From NCBI GenBank assembly GCA_937923355.1, contig CALAIO010000197.1, positions 1 through 5,988 of the forward strand: 5,988 bases of DNA. The letters run 5' to 3'. Source of the DNA: an uncultured Rhizobiaceae group bacterium (GTDB lineage: Bacteria > Pseudomonadota > Alphaproteobacteria > Rhizobiales > Rhizobiaceae). The first letter of the stretch is position 1. Each line of letters begins with the position of its first letter. The notes beneath the pieces were generated by a model that had not been told where the DNA came from, searched no databases, and saw only the letters and a program-made list of their open reading frames with translations. Shown here piece after piece: positions 1 through 5,370 of this stretch. Both the position numbers and the translations under genes were made by a program.

Positions 1-435
1 GTCAGCCATGACCGTGATTTTCTCGATCGCGTCTGTACGTCTGTCATAACTTCAGAAGGTAACGGCATCTGGCAAGAGTACGCAGGCGGCTATTCAGACA
101 TGCTGACGCAAAGAGGATCGGCACCCAAAGCTGAACCACAAAAGCCAAAATCAAAAGCCAAGCCAAAACAAGAAGCAAAGCCTAAAGAAGCTTCAAACAA
201 ACTATCCCCAAAACAACAACACGCTCTCAAAACATTACCCAAAGAAATAGAGCGTCTGGAATTTGAAATCGAAAAACTCCAAAAAGCACTCGCAAAACCT
301 GGCCTCTACGACGAAGACCCAAAAAAGTTTAACGCATGGGCAGGTGAACTGAGCAAGCGTGAGGAACTTTTGAGCGAAAAAGAAAATGAGTGGCTTGAAC
401 TGGAAATGCTGGCTGAAGAATTGGGAGAGAATTAA
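1..435 (+). CDS. ABC-F family ATPase (Uup-like), C-terminal part, 5' end outside window
   Basis: The reading frame is open from base 1, so this is the last 144 residues of a longer protein; the ATG at 100 is an internal Met. The first residues, VSHDRDFLDRV, are the switch (H-loop) region that closes the second nucleotide-binding domain of ABC-F proteins, with the histidine at residue 3 of the fragment. After about residue 36 comes a Lys/Pro/Ala-rich linker (about 38-68), then a charged helical stretch (about 70-144) matching the C-terminal coiled-coil domain of Uup-type proteins, which binds nucleic acid in that family. ABC-F proteins are soluble ATPases without membrane segments that act on ribosomes or, for Uup, are linked to precise excision of transposons and to ribosome-associated functions. 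The stop TAA abuts the ATG of the lipoprotein gene, so the two are very likely co-transcribed. Uup is the best subfamily guess from the C-terminal domain; the NBDs needed to confirm it are outside the window. Confidence 0.88.
   Translation, partial: VSHDRDFLDRVCTSVITSEGNGIWQEYAGGYSDMLTQRGSAPKAEPQKPKSKAKPKQEAKPKEASNKLSPKQQHALKTLPKEIERLEFEIEKLQKALAKPGLYDEDPKKFNAWAGELSKREELLSEKENEWLELEMLAEELGEN
423..429 (+). promoter_or_regulatory. Shine-Dalgarno for the lipoprotein gene, inside the ABC-F gene end
   Basis: The purine run GGGAGAG lies about 6 nt before the ATG at 436 and within the last codons of the upstream ABC-F gene. Together with the TAAATG junction it supports this start and indicates translation coupled to the upstream gene. 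Confidence 0.6.
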
Positions 436-948
436 ATGAGGAACAAAGTATCAGCAATTTTAGCCATTGGCTTATTAAGTGCTTGCGTAAGTACTCAGTC
501 AGAAGTGCAGAAACCTCAAAAAGCCACCCAAACGCCTCAGCAAACTGAAGTTGCGCCAGAAACAGAGGCTTCTAATATAGCGCAAGCCGAAGGTGCGGTT
601 AATCAGGAACAAGAAGCCAAAGGAAAGCTCGTTGTGTACCGTGATGGCATTATTGGCCTAGCTCTCATGCCTAAAATCAGGATCGATAATAAAGTATACG
701 GCACAATGTCGGCAGCAAGCTATTTTAGCTGCGACCTTCCCACCGGAACTTATGAACTTGAAGCAAAAACTGAAAATACTTCAAAAGCAACAGTAACGAT
801 TGAAGCTGGGCAAACCCAATACGTTCGCACGGCAATAACACTCGGAGCACTAATCGGCAGGGTTAAACTGGAAAACATTGATGAAGGTACAGGACAGGAA
901 AAAATTGCAAAACTGAAGCAAAAAACTGCACCTTGTGGTATCGAATAA
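436..948 (+). CDS. Lipoprotein with DUF2846-like domain
   Basis: This 170-residue protein begins with a short positively charged N-terminus (MRNK), a hydrophobic core and a lipobox LLSAC with the lipidated cysteine at residue 17. Valine at +2 gives no inner-membrane retention (Asp) signal, so outer-membrane anchoring facing the periplasm is expected. Residues about 20-62 are a low-complexity Gln/Glu/Pro/Ala tether. Residues about 63-150 resemble the DUF2846 fold: a GKLVVYRDG strand opening, an IRIDNKVYG hairpin, a SYFSCDLPTGTYEL segment and a later ITLGALIGRVKL segment. The molecular function of that family is unknown. Two cysteines remain after processing besides the lipidated one (about 89 and 167) and could form a disulfide. 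The start is supported by GGGAGAG just upstream. It follows the ABC-F gene directly, which suggests shared transcription but not necessarily shared function. Confidence 0.8.
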   Translation: MRNKVSAILAIGLLSACVSTQSEVQKPQKATQTPQQTEVAPETEASNIAQAEGAVNQEQEAKGKLVVYRDGIIGLALMPKIRIDNKVYGTMSAASYFSCDLPTGTYELEAKTENTSKATVTIEAGQTQYVRTAITLGALIGRVKLENIDEGTGQEKIAKLKQKTAPCGIE

Positions 949-979
949 AAACCGACCTCTTAATCAAAAGAGATCGGTT
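944..979 (-). terminator. Intrinsic terminator of the FAS1 gene in the convergent gap
   Basis: Read on the minus strand, arm 979-968 (AACCGATCTCTT) pairs with arm 961-950 (AAGAGGTCGGTT) through 12 pairs with a 6-nt loop. A T-rich run follows (951-947, then ATT). The single imperfect pair is G-U on the minus strand but C-A on the plus strand, and the plus strand has no T-run after the hairpin. The signal is therefore built mainly for the minus-strand FAS1 transcript. It overlaps the stop codon of the convergent lipoprotein gene, and any stop of the plus-strand transcript here would be weaker. Confidence 0.75.
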
Positions 980-999
980 GGTTGCTGTCTGCCTTGGAT

Positions 1000-1016
1000 G
1001 GATAAAGCATTTATCC
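1000..1016. repeat. Short perfect inverted repeat in the FAS1 3' UTR
   Basis: GGATAAA (1000-1006) and TTTATCC (1010-1016) form a perfect 7-bp stem with a 3-nt loop, between the FAS1 stop codon and its terminator. There is no T-run on either side, so it is not a terminator by itself. It could protect or pause the 3' end of the FAS1 mRNA, or be a chance match in AT-rich DNA. Confidence 0.35.
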
Positions 1017-1045
1017 TGAATTATCTGCCTGAAATCTTGGGAGGA

Positions 1046-1570
1046 TTATTTTGGCAGAAGTACGTCGTTTACGATGTGTACGATGCCATTGTCACCTTGG
1101 ACATCAGCAGTCGTTACCAGTGCTGCGCCACCGCTTTCATCGAAGATGTAAACATGGCCGCCATCAAGACGGGCAGTTAGCGCGTCACCACTTACAGTTT
1201 TAAAATTAAAGTTGCCGTCGTGTGCCTTAATCTTTGCAACCAAGTCACTTGATGTAATGTTACCAGCGACAACATGCGCAGTTAGCACTTTCGTTAGTGT
1301 AGCTTTGTTTTCAGACTTCAAGAGCGTATCAACTGTTCCATCAGGCAGATTGCCGAAAGCAGCATTAGTTGGTGCAAACACTGTAAACTTACCTTCGCCT
1401 GCAAGCGTGTCGACGAGACCAGCAGCTTTTACAGCAGCAACCAGTGTCGTATGATCAGGTGATCCGACAGCAATGTCTACTACCGTGTTTGCAGCAATAG
1501 CTTGCGTTGCAGAAAAGGCTGTTGTTGTCGCTACAGCGAGCATGAAATTTCTTACTTTTGACAGTTTCAT
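1046..1570 (-). CDS. Secreted fasciclin (FAS1) domain protein
   Basis: This 174-residue protein has a Sec signal peptide (MKLSKVRN charged start, hydrophobic core, AIA-AN cleavage near residue 26/27), then one FAS1 domain from about 28 to the end. The FAS1 marks are the H1 box FTVFAPTNAAF (62-72), the central LTAHVVAG with the conserved His at 99, and the H2 box GIVHIVNDVLLP (162-173). FAS1 domains mediate cell-cell or cell-surface adhesion and protein or polysaccharide contacts; bacterial single-domain forms include M. tuberculosis MPT70 and rhizobial Nex18-like proteins. The mature protein has no cysteines or membrane anchor, so it should be periplasmic or extracellular. An AAGGGAAA ribosome site precedes the ATG by about 5 nt. 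It lies downstream of a sigma/anti-sigma pair but has its own promoter-like element, and a terminator sits about 70 nt after the stop. Its physiological role here is inferred only from family and context. Confidence 0.92.
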   Translation of the reverse strand: MKLSKVRNFMLAVATTTAFSATQAIAANTVVDIAVGSPDHTTLVAAVKAAGLVDTLAGEGKFTVFAPTNAAFGNLPDGTVDTLLKSENKATLTKVLTAHVVAGNITSSDLVAKIKAHDGNFNFKTVSGDALTARLDGGHVYIFDESGGAALVTTADVQGDNGIVHIVNDVLLPK

Positions 1571-1602
1571 TTTAGTTTCCCTTATTCAGATTTAAAATTA
1601 AA

Positions 1603-1620
1603 AACTGTTCGCGATCAGTT
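1603..1620 (-). repeat. Possible 5' UTR hairpin of the FAS1 mRNA
   Basis: AACTG and CAGTT (1616-1620 and 1603-1607) can pair around an 8-nt loop containing CGCG. They would lie at the very 5' end of the predicted FAS1 transcript, about 35-50 nt before the start codon. A 5-bp stem at the 5' end could stabilise an abundant mRNA, but the stem is short and the match could be chance. Confidence 0.25.
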
Positions 1621-1626
1621 ATCATC

Positions 1627-1654
1627 AGTAACGCTACGCTTTGGAATTAGTTTC
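1627..1654 (-). promoter_or_regulatory. Candidate ECF-sigma promoter of the FAS1 gene
   Basis: On the minus strand a GAAAC box (1654-1650) is followed, after 15 nt, by GCGTTACT (1634-1627). GAAAC resembles the AAC-containing -35 boxes and CGTT the -10 boxes typical of group IV sigma factors. Transcription would begin near 1620, giving a 5' UTR of about 50 nt before the FAS1 ATG. The same two boxes recur at 1812-1840 upstream of the predicted small RNA. The match to the neighbouring sigma factor is inference. Confidence 0.55.
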
Positions 1655-1703
1655 AAATAAATTCAAAAAAAGAGTTTTATTTTTAATTTTGTTTTGAGGG
1701 TAT

Positions 1704-1736
1704 AAAAAAACCGCAGCGGAGAGTGCTCCGCTGCGG
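1704..1736 (-). terminator. Strong intrinsic terminator ending the predicted small RNA
   Basis: A perfect 11-bp GC-rich stem (arms 1736-1726 and 1721-1711, CCGCAGCGGAG against CTCCGCTGCGG) closes a 4-nt loop. On the minus strand it is followed by seven T residues (1710-1704). The plus strand has no T-run after it. It would end the small RNA started near 1806 and also any transcript reading through from the sigma/anti-sigma operon, insulating the FAS1 promoter just downstream. Confidence 0.88.
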
Positions 1737-1806
1737 CTTGGATGAGGTCAAGAGATATCCGTAGACATCCTCTCCTCCCTGACCATCATCCGGAACTAAA
1801 AACTCT
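1704..1806 (-). ncRNA. Predicted structured small RNA, about 100 nt
   Basis: No known RNA family was recognised. Read on the minus strand, an outer stem pairs 1791-1786 and 1784-1780 (GGATGA, bulged U1785, GGTCA) with 1750-1740 (TGACCTCATCC). On it stacks an inner hairpin, 1773-1764 with 1759-1751, closed by a C-UACG-G tetraloop (1764-1759), an unusually stable UNCG type. One bulged G (1769) and one G-U pair (1766/1757) are present; that pair would be C-A on the plus strand. A six-base GGGAGG (1779-1774) is left unpaired on one side between the stems. After AAG comes the strong terminator. A promoter-like element shared with the FAS1 gene lies just upstream, so a start near 1806 is proposed. 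It could instead be a stable 3' UTR fragment of the sigma/anti-sigma mRNA. Targets are unknown; the purine-rich bulge is the obvious seed or ribosome-site candidate. Confidence 0.55.
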
Positions 1807-1811
1807 AACCA

Positions 1812-1840
1812 AGTAACGCGTTGATTATGCTTTTTGTTTC
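1812..1840 (-). promoter_or_regulatory. Candidate ECF-sigma promoter of the small RNA
   Basis: On the minus strand GAAAC (1840-1836) is followed, after 16 nt, by GCGTTACT (1819-1812). Both boxes are identical to those upstream of the FAS1 gene, where the spacer is 15 nt. The surrounding sequence differs, so this is a shared motif rather than a duplicated segment. The expected transcription start is near 1806, just 5' of the structured segment and inside the gap after the anti-sigma gene. Confidence 0.5.
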
Positions 1841-1885
1841 CGGAATTCTGTTAATTTTTTTATTTCAAATTTTTCTTTAATCAAA

Positions 1886-1900
1886 TGCGACAATTTCGCA
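1886..1900 (-). terminator. Weak hairpin after the anti-sigma gene
   Basis: TGCGA and TCGCA (1900-1896 and 1890-1886) form a 5-bp stem with a 5-nt loop about 15 nt after the anti-sigma stop. On the minus strand it is followed by TTTGATT. The stem is short and the T-run poor, so it would at best cause partial termination; readthrough to the strong terminator at 1704-1736 is likely. Confidence 0.25.
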
Positions 1901-1914
1901 AGCAAAAAATTGAC

Positions 1915-2871
1915 TTAAAAAGACTGTAATTTACCAAGCGCAATTACAGGCCCGGTAGCAACGCCAGTCGGCGAGCCGCCAGCTGGCTCCATCGTAATCG
2001 CAAGTGTACCGCCTTCGCCAATCAACTTGATGAACTCATCCGTGATTTTAACTTCATCAGGAGCTTTTTCATCCATCACACCAAGAGAAAGAACTTCACC
2101 TTTACGCTCACCTTGCGCAGGAATGAGCCAAATTTCCGGTACTTTTTCATCAGCATCTTCAAGTGCTGTTTTAATGAGAAGCGCTTTTTTAAGCGGGTCA
2201 TATTGCGCAACAAATGCGGGCGCGTCGCCACTTTGCGTGAGCGAGGCGACCAAGGGGCGAGAAGTTTCGTATTGCTGGCGCAAGTTTTCAACTTCAGCTT
2301 GCGCATTGGCTACTTTAAGCTCAGCTTCCTCAATCGAACCTGCAGCCTGCTCCAATTCCGCTTTTGCAATTTCAAGACTTGTAGTCGCGTCTGACAATTC
2401 AGCTTCAAGTGCTGATGAACGTTCGCGCGCTTCAGCAAATGCTGCATTGGCATTTTCAATATTGGTTTGGGAAGCTTCCAAGCGCTGTTTTAAATTAGGT
2501 ACAGTACCACTGGTAAAATCACCACCGCTTACATAAAGCAAACCGCCAAGACAAGCCACAGCAACTGTCGAAGTAAGAGCGGTTAAAAGCTTCCATATAC
2601 CAGATGCAAATCCCTCACTCTCAGGTCTCACTTCCAGTGGTGAAATTGCTTTCTCTACATTTTGCCAAACTGCATGCGGTGGCTTGACCTCTTCAACATC
2701 GTCCAACATTGGAGATAAGTGATTTTGCCAACCATCAACGCTTTTTCTGAACACCGCATCATGCTCCACAAGGCGCTCTGCCTGGATGCGTTGCGCGCCT
2801 TGAGTAACGCCGAGCGCATGCTCAGCCGCAAGCCAAGCTTTATCCTTACCAAGAGTATTTTCACTACTCAT
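1915..2871 (-). CDS. RskA-type membrane anti-sigma factor with long coiled coil
   Basis: Starting at the ATG at 2871 the protein has 318 residues. Residues 1-90 form a cytoplasmic helical domain rich in Trp, His and Glu, expected to bind the sigma factor; there is no zinc-binding HxxxCxxC motif. A single membrane segment spans about 93-115 (LTALTSTVAVACLGGLLYV). A Glu/Ala-rich heptad-like coiled coil follows from about 126 to 202. The C-terminus, about 215-318, is the RskA-like domain (PEIWLIPAQG near 245, TLAITMEPAGGSPTG near 289, ending GPVIALGKLQSF). Such proteins hold their ECF sigma at the membrane until regulated proteolysis in response to an envelope signal frees it. The ATG overlaps the sigma stop codon as ATGA, a classic translational coupling that keeps sigma and anti-sigma balanced. 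An in-frame TTG at 2883 would add four residues, but a GAGGGA abuts it too closely to serve as its ribosome site. The coiled coil makes the protein longer than usual RskA members. Confidence 0.87.
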   Translation of the reverse strand: MSSENTLGKDKAWLAAEHALGVTQGAQRIQAERLVEHDAVFRKSVDGWQNHLSPMLDDVEEVKPPHAVWQNVEKAISPLEVRPESEGFASGIWKLLTALTSTVAVACLGGLLYVSGGDFTSGTVPNLKQRLEASQTNIENANAAFAEARERSSALEAELSDATTSLEIAKAELEQAAGSIEEAELKVANAQAEVENLRQQYETSRPLVASLTQSGDAPAFVAQYDPLKKALLIKTALEDADEKVPEIWLIPAQGERKGEVLSLGVMDEKAPDEVKITDEFIKLIGEGGTLAITMEPAGGSPTGVATGPVIALGKLQSF

Positions 2872-3410
2872 CTGTTTAAACAATCCCTCAGGCTTACTAA
2901 GCCCCTTCTAATCCAAGTTTTGACTGTATTTAACGGAATGTCCAGCTTTTCAGCTGCCTCAACGTAGGTCCAGCCATTCAAATACACATTTTTTAAAGCA
3001 TCCGAGTGTCGTTCGTCCAACTCAGAAAGACAGACATTCAGTCGTCCAACATCATCTGAAAGAAGCGCATTTGCTTCTGGCGACGGCGCATCATCGGCAA
3101 TCATCTCTGCCTCTGAAATATCACCAGCTTCCGGTTTTTTACGCCGATAATAGTCAATCGCACTATTTCGAGCGATTGCCGCAAGCCACGAAATCGGGCT
3201 TGCCTGACCGGCTGTAAATTTGGAGGCTGAATTCCAGATTTTGATATAGGTTTCCTGCAATGCTTCTTCCGCTTCACTTCTATTATTTAAGATACGAAGA
3301 CAAACGCCAAAAAGTTTCGCAGAAGTTGCATTATATAAGAGTTCAAAATCTGAACGACTGCCAAGTGCAGAACGTGCAATCCAGTATTCAAGTTCTTCTC
3401 GGTTACTCAT
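2868..3410 (-). CDS. ECF (group IV) RNA polymerase sigma factor, SigK/RpoE-like
   Basis: The 180-residue length is typical of ECF sigma factors, which carry only regions 2 and 4. Region 2 covers about 20-92: FELLYNATSAKLFGVCLRIL, the acidic EAEEALQETYIKIW (46-59, the polymerase-binding and -10 recognition part), and SWLAAIARNSAIDYYRRKK ending at about 92. A short acidic linker follows (about 93-120). Region 4 covers about 125-178, with the helix-turn-helix WTYVEAAEKLDIPLNTVKTWIRRG (147-170) that reads the -35 box. It overlaps the anti-sigma gene by four bases (ATGA), so the two form one unit. The partner type and the FAS1 gene nearby favour a SigK-like role. Candidate target promoters sharing GAAAC and GCGTTACT boxes precede the FAS1 gene and the small RNA. 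No copy of that motif is seen in its own leader. No strong ribosome site precedes the ATG. Confidence 0.93.
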   Translation of the reverse strand: MSNREELEYWIARSALGSRSDFELLYNATSAKLFGVCLRILNNRSEAEEALQETYIKIWNSASKFTAGQASPISWLAAIARNSAIDYYRRKKPEAGDISEAEMIADDAPSPEANALLSDDVGRLNVCLSELDERHSDALKNVYLNGWTYVEAAEKLDIPLNTVKTWIRRGLVSLRDCLNR

Positions 3411-3478
3411 ACGCCAGATTACCCAATTAAAAACGTCAGAAGATTACAAAACCTTTTTTAAGGACAATATTTAGTGCC

Positions 3479-3510
3479 TTTCAGACAAAAGCAAGTCTCT
3501 TGGTCTGAAA
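3479..3510. repeat. Interrupted palindrome between ABC exporter and sigma genes
   Basis: TTTCAGAC and GTCTGAAA (3479-3486 and 3503-3510) are perfect 8-bp inverted arms around 16 nt. On the minus strand an inner CAAG-AGA-CTTG hairpin can stack on them, leaving CTTTT bulged. No T-run follows on either strand, so it is a poor terminator for the exporter gene; an operator for the sigma gene is an alternative. It overlaps loose sigma70-like boxes on the minus strand (TTGCTT at 3494-3489 and TAAATA at 3473-3468, 15-nt spacer), which are too weak to call a promoter. Confidence 0.4.
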
Positions 3511-3514
3511 CCCA

Positions 3515-5368
3515 CTACACTTTAGTTTGGCTTTTCCATAGATCAGCATAAAGACCATTGCGAGCGACAAGTTCTTTATGTGTGCCTTCAGCAACAATCT
3601 TTCCCTTGTTCAGAACTATCAAACGATCAAGCTTTGATATTGTCGAAAGCCTGTGCGCAACAACAACAACAGTTTTACCATCCATTAGCTTTGCAAGATT
3701 TTCCTGTATGGCTTCTTCAATCCCTGAATCCAATTGGCTGGTTGCTTCATCCAGAACCAAAATAGGCGCATCTCTATAAAGTGCACGGGCAATCGCAATG
3801 CGTTGGCGTTGTCCACCAGATAGCTTTACACCACGCTCACCAACCTGCACATCATAACCCTTGTTACCTTTGTTATCCTCAAGGGACATAATAAATTCAT
3901 GCGCATTGGCAAGCTTGGCTGCTTTGATAACATCTTGGTGTTTTGCATCCATTCTGCCTTGGGCAATGTTTTCAAAAACAGAACGGTGAAAGAGCTGAAC
4001 ATCTTGTTGTACGAAGGAAAAATTTGAACGTAAGCTATCTTGCTTCACTTTGGAGATATTCTGATCATCAATGACAACTGCACCACTTTCTGGATCATAA
4101 AATCGCATCAGCAAATGCAGCAATGTAGTCTTGCCAGCACCTGACGGGCCTACAATACCAATTTTCTCACCCGGTTCGATTTTCAGGTTCAAGTTATCAA
4201 GAATGCCGTCCACTTTGTCATAGTGGAAACTTACATTTTGAAATTCAATCGTACCGCCTTTAAACTCAAAGCTTGGAGCGTCCGGATTATCTTTAATCTG
4301 ATGCGGTTTCGCGACCAGATCCATCGTGTTTTGCGTCACCCCAACATTTCTGAAAAAGCCATTGAGATTACCAAGCAATCTGCCAGACAAAAGCTGCAAG
4401 CGCAGAACCAACGCCAGCACAAAGGCAACAGACCCCAAGGTGGATTGCTCAGAAAGCCAAAGGTCAATTGCAATATAAGCGACAACAGAAATCACAATGC
4501 CGTTCACCACGGCAAGCGAAACACGCATTAAAGTAAGCGTTCTGGTAAACGGATATATTGCTTCTTGATGTTTCTCCATCGCCTCAAGAATAAAATCATC
4601 CTGAGAGGCTCCACCATGCAGTTTAATGGTTTGAATATTGGAGTAACTGTCAACCATACGGCCTGAAACGCCAGAGCCAGTCTCAGCAGATTTGCGAGCA
4701 TGATCCCTCACCTTCGGAATGAAGTATCTGGCAATGATATAAAATGCGATAATCCATATTGCGATGACAAGTCCCAATTGCCAATCAAGCGAAAATAAAA
4801 GCCCAGCAGTCGTCACCGCATAAATCACTACGAACCAAATGACTTGCAAGAGCGAGATCATCATGTCGCCAGTTGCCATGCCAGACTGAAAAACCTTTTG
4901 GCTTATACGCCCTGCCAGATCATTTTGAAAAAACGATAGTGACTGCCCGATGACGTGCTTATGGCTTTGCCAGCGCATCATCATAAAAAAGCCCGGCACA
5001 ATCACTTGTTCTTCAATCAAGGCACCAAAGGTAACGATCGTGGCGCGCAAAAGTGCGACAACAAAAAACATCAATAAAAGTGCATGACCAAACTCAGCCA
5101 GCAAGCCGTCCCAGCCTGTCGCATGTTTTCCGTCTGCCTCAAATTGTGTGAGAATATCCACCAATTGCCCAACATAGGAAAAGACAACAGCCTCGACTAC
5201 AGCATTTGCAAAGCCGTAAATTAAAAGCGCTACGAAAGCCCATTTAACCTGGCTAACATAGTGCCAGACATAAGCCAGAAATTTATTGGGAGGCTCATAA
5301 TCCTGCCGTGGTTTGAAGGGATCAATCCAGCCTTCAAAAAACTCAAAAACAGCATTGATAATCCGCAT
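3515..5368 (-). CDS. ABC exporter half-transporter (membrane domain fused to ATPase), MsbA-like
   Basis: This complete 617-residue protein has the usual length of a type IV exporter half-transporter. The membrane domain covers about 35-335, with six hydrophobic segments near 42-66, 95-115, 172-195, 198-218, 285-303 and 310-330. The ATPase domain runs from about 373: Walker A GPSGAGKTT (407-415), Q-loop at Q454/Q455, signature LSGGQ (516-520), Walker B ILVLD with catalytic Glu 541, D-loop SQLD (544-547) and H-loop His 572. All ATP-hydrolysis residues are intact; the only odd point is Gln in the D-loop instead of the usual Ala. The start ATG lies 2 nt after the stop of the upstream exporter gene, with no clear ribosome site, which suggests translation by coupling. 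The two products likely form a heterodimeric exporter in the inner membrane. The substrate (lipid, drug or peptide) cannot be told from sequence. Confidence 0.93.
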   Translation of the reverse strand: MRIINAVFEFFEGWIDPFKPRQDYEPPNKFLAYVWHYVSQVKWAFVALLIYGFANAVVEAVVFSYVGQLVDILTQFEADGKHATGWDGLLAEFGHALLLMFFVVALLRATIVTFGALIEEQVIVPGFFMMMRWQSHKHVIGQSLSFFQNDLAGRISQKVFQSGMATGDMMISLLQVIWFVVIYAVTTAGLLFSLDWQLGLVIAIWIIAFYIIARYFIPKVRDHARKSAETGSGVSGRMVDSYSNIQTIKLHGGASQDDFILEAMEKHQEAIYPFTRTLTLMRVSLAVVNGIVISVVAYIAIDLWLSEQSTLGSVAFVLALVLRLQLLSGRLLGNLNGFFRNVGVTQNTMDLVAKPHQIKDNPDAPSFEFKGGTIEFQNVSFHYDKVDGILDNLNLKIEPGEKIGIVGPSGAGKTTLLHLLMRFYDPESGAVVIDDQNISKVKQDSLRSNFSFVQQDVQLFHRSVFENIAQGRMDAKHQDVIKAAKLANAHEFIMSLEDNKGNKGYDVQVGERGVKLSGGQRQRIAIARALYRDAPILVLDEATSQLDSGIEEAIQENLAKLMDGKTVVVVAHRLSTISKLDRLIVLNKGKIVAEGTHKELVARNGLYADLWKSQTKV

Positions 5369-5370
5369 GT

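Noticed and set aside
100..435. A separate 111-residue lysine-rich gene starting at ATG 100
   Set aside because: The frame is open upstream to base 1 and encodes the H-loop region of an ABC-F protein, so this ATG is internal.
935..1180. Plus-strand ORF of 81 codons crossing the convergent gap
   Set aside because: It runs through a terminator hairpin and into the antisense of the FAS1 gene, with no ribosome site or domain.
1198..1602. Repeated TTTAAAATTAAA at about 1199 and 1591
   Set aside because: A 12-base AT-only match, one copy inside the FAS1 coding region; expected by chance in AT-rich DNA.
1711..1797. Small RNA read on the plus strand, exposing CCTCCC as in some alphaproteobacterial anti-Shine-Dalgarno RNAs
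   Set aside because: On the plus strand there is no T-run after a hairpin at the 3' side, the tetraloop loses its UNCG form, and a G-U pair becomes C-A.
1792..1824. Plus-strand GGAAC ... CGTT resembling a general stress (EcfG) promoter
   Set aside because: The spacing is about 22 nt instead of 16-17, and no plus-strand gene follows.
2027..2536. Long plus-strand ORF antisense to the anti-sigma gene
   Set aside because: Its Ser/Ala-rich composition is what the reverse complement of a Glu/Ala coiled coil gives; no ribosome site or recognisable domain.
2869..2883. TTG at 2883 as the start of the anti-sigma gene
   Set aside because: The GAGGGA purine run abuts the TTG with no spacing, whereas the ATG at 2871 makes a standard ATGA overlap with the sigma stop codon.
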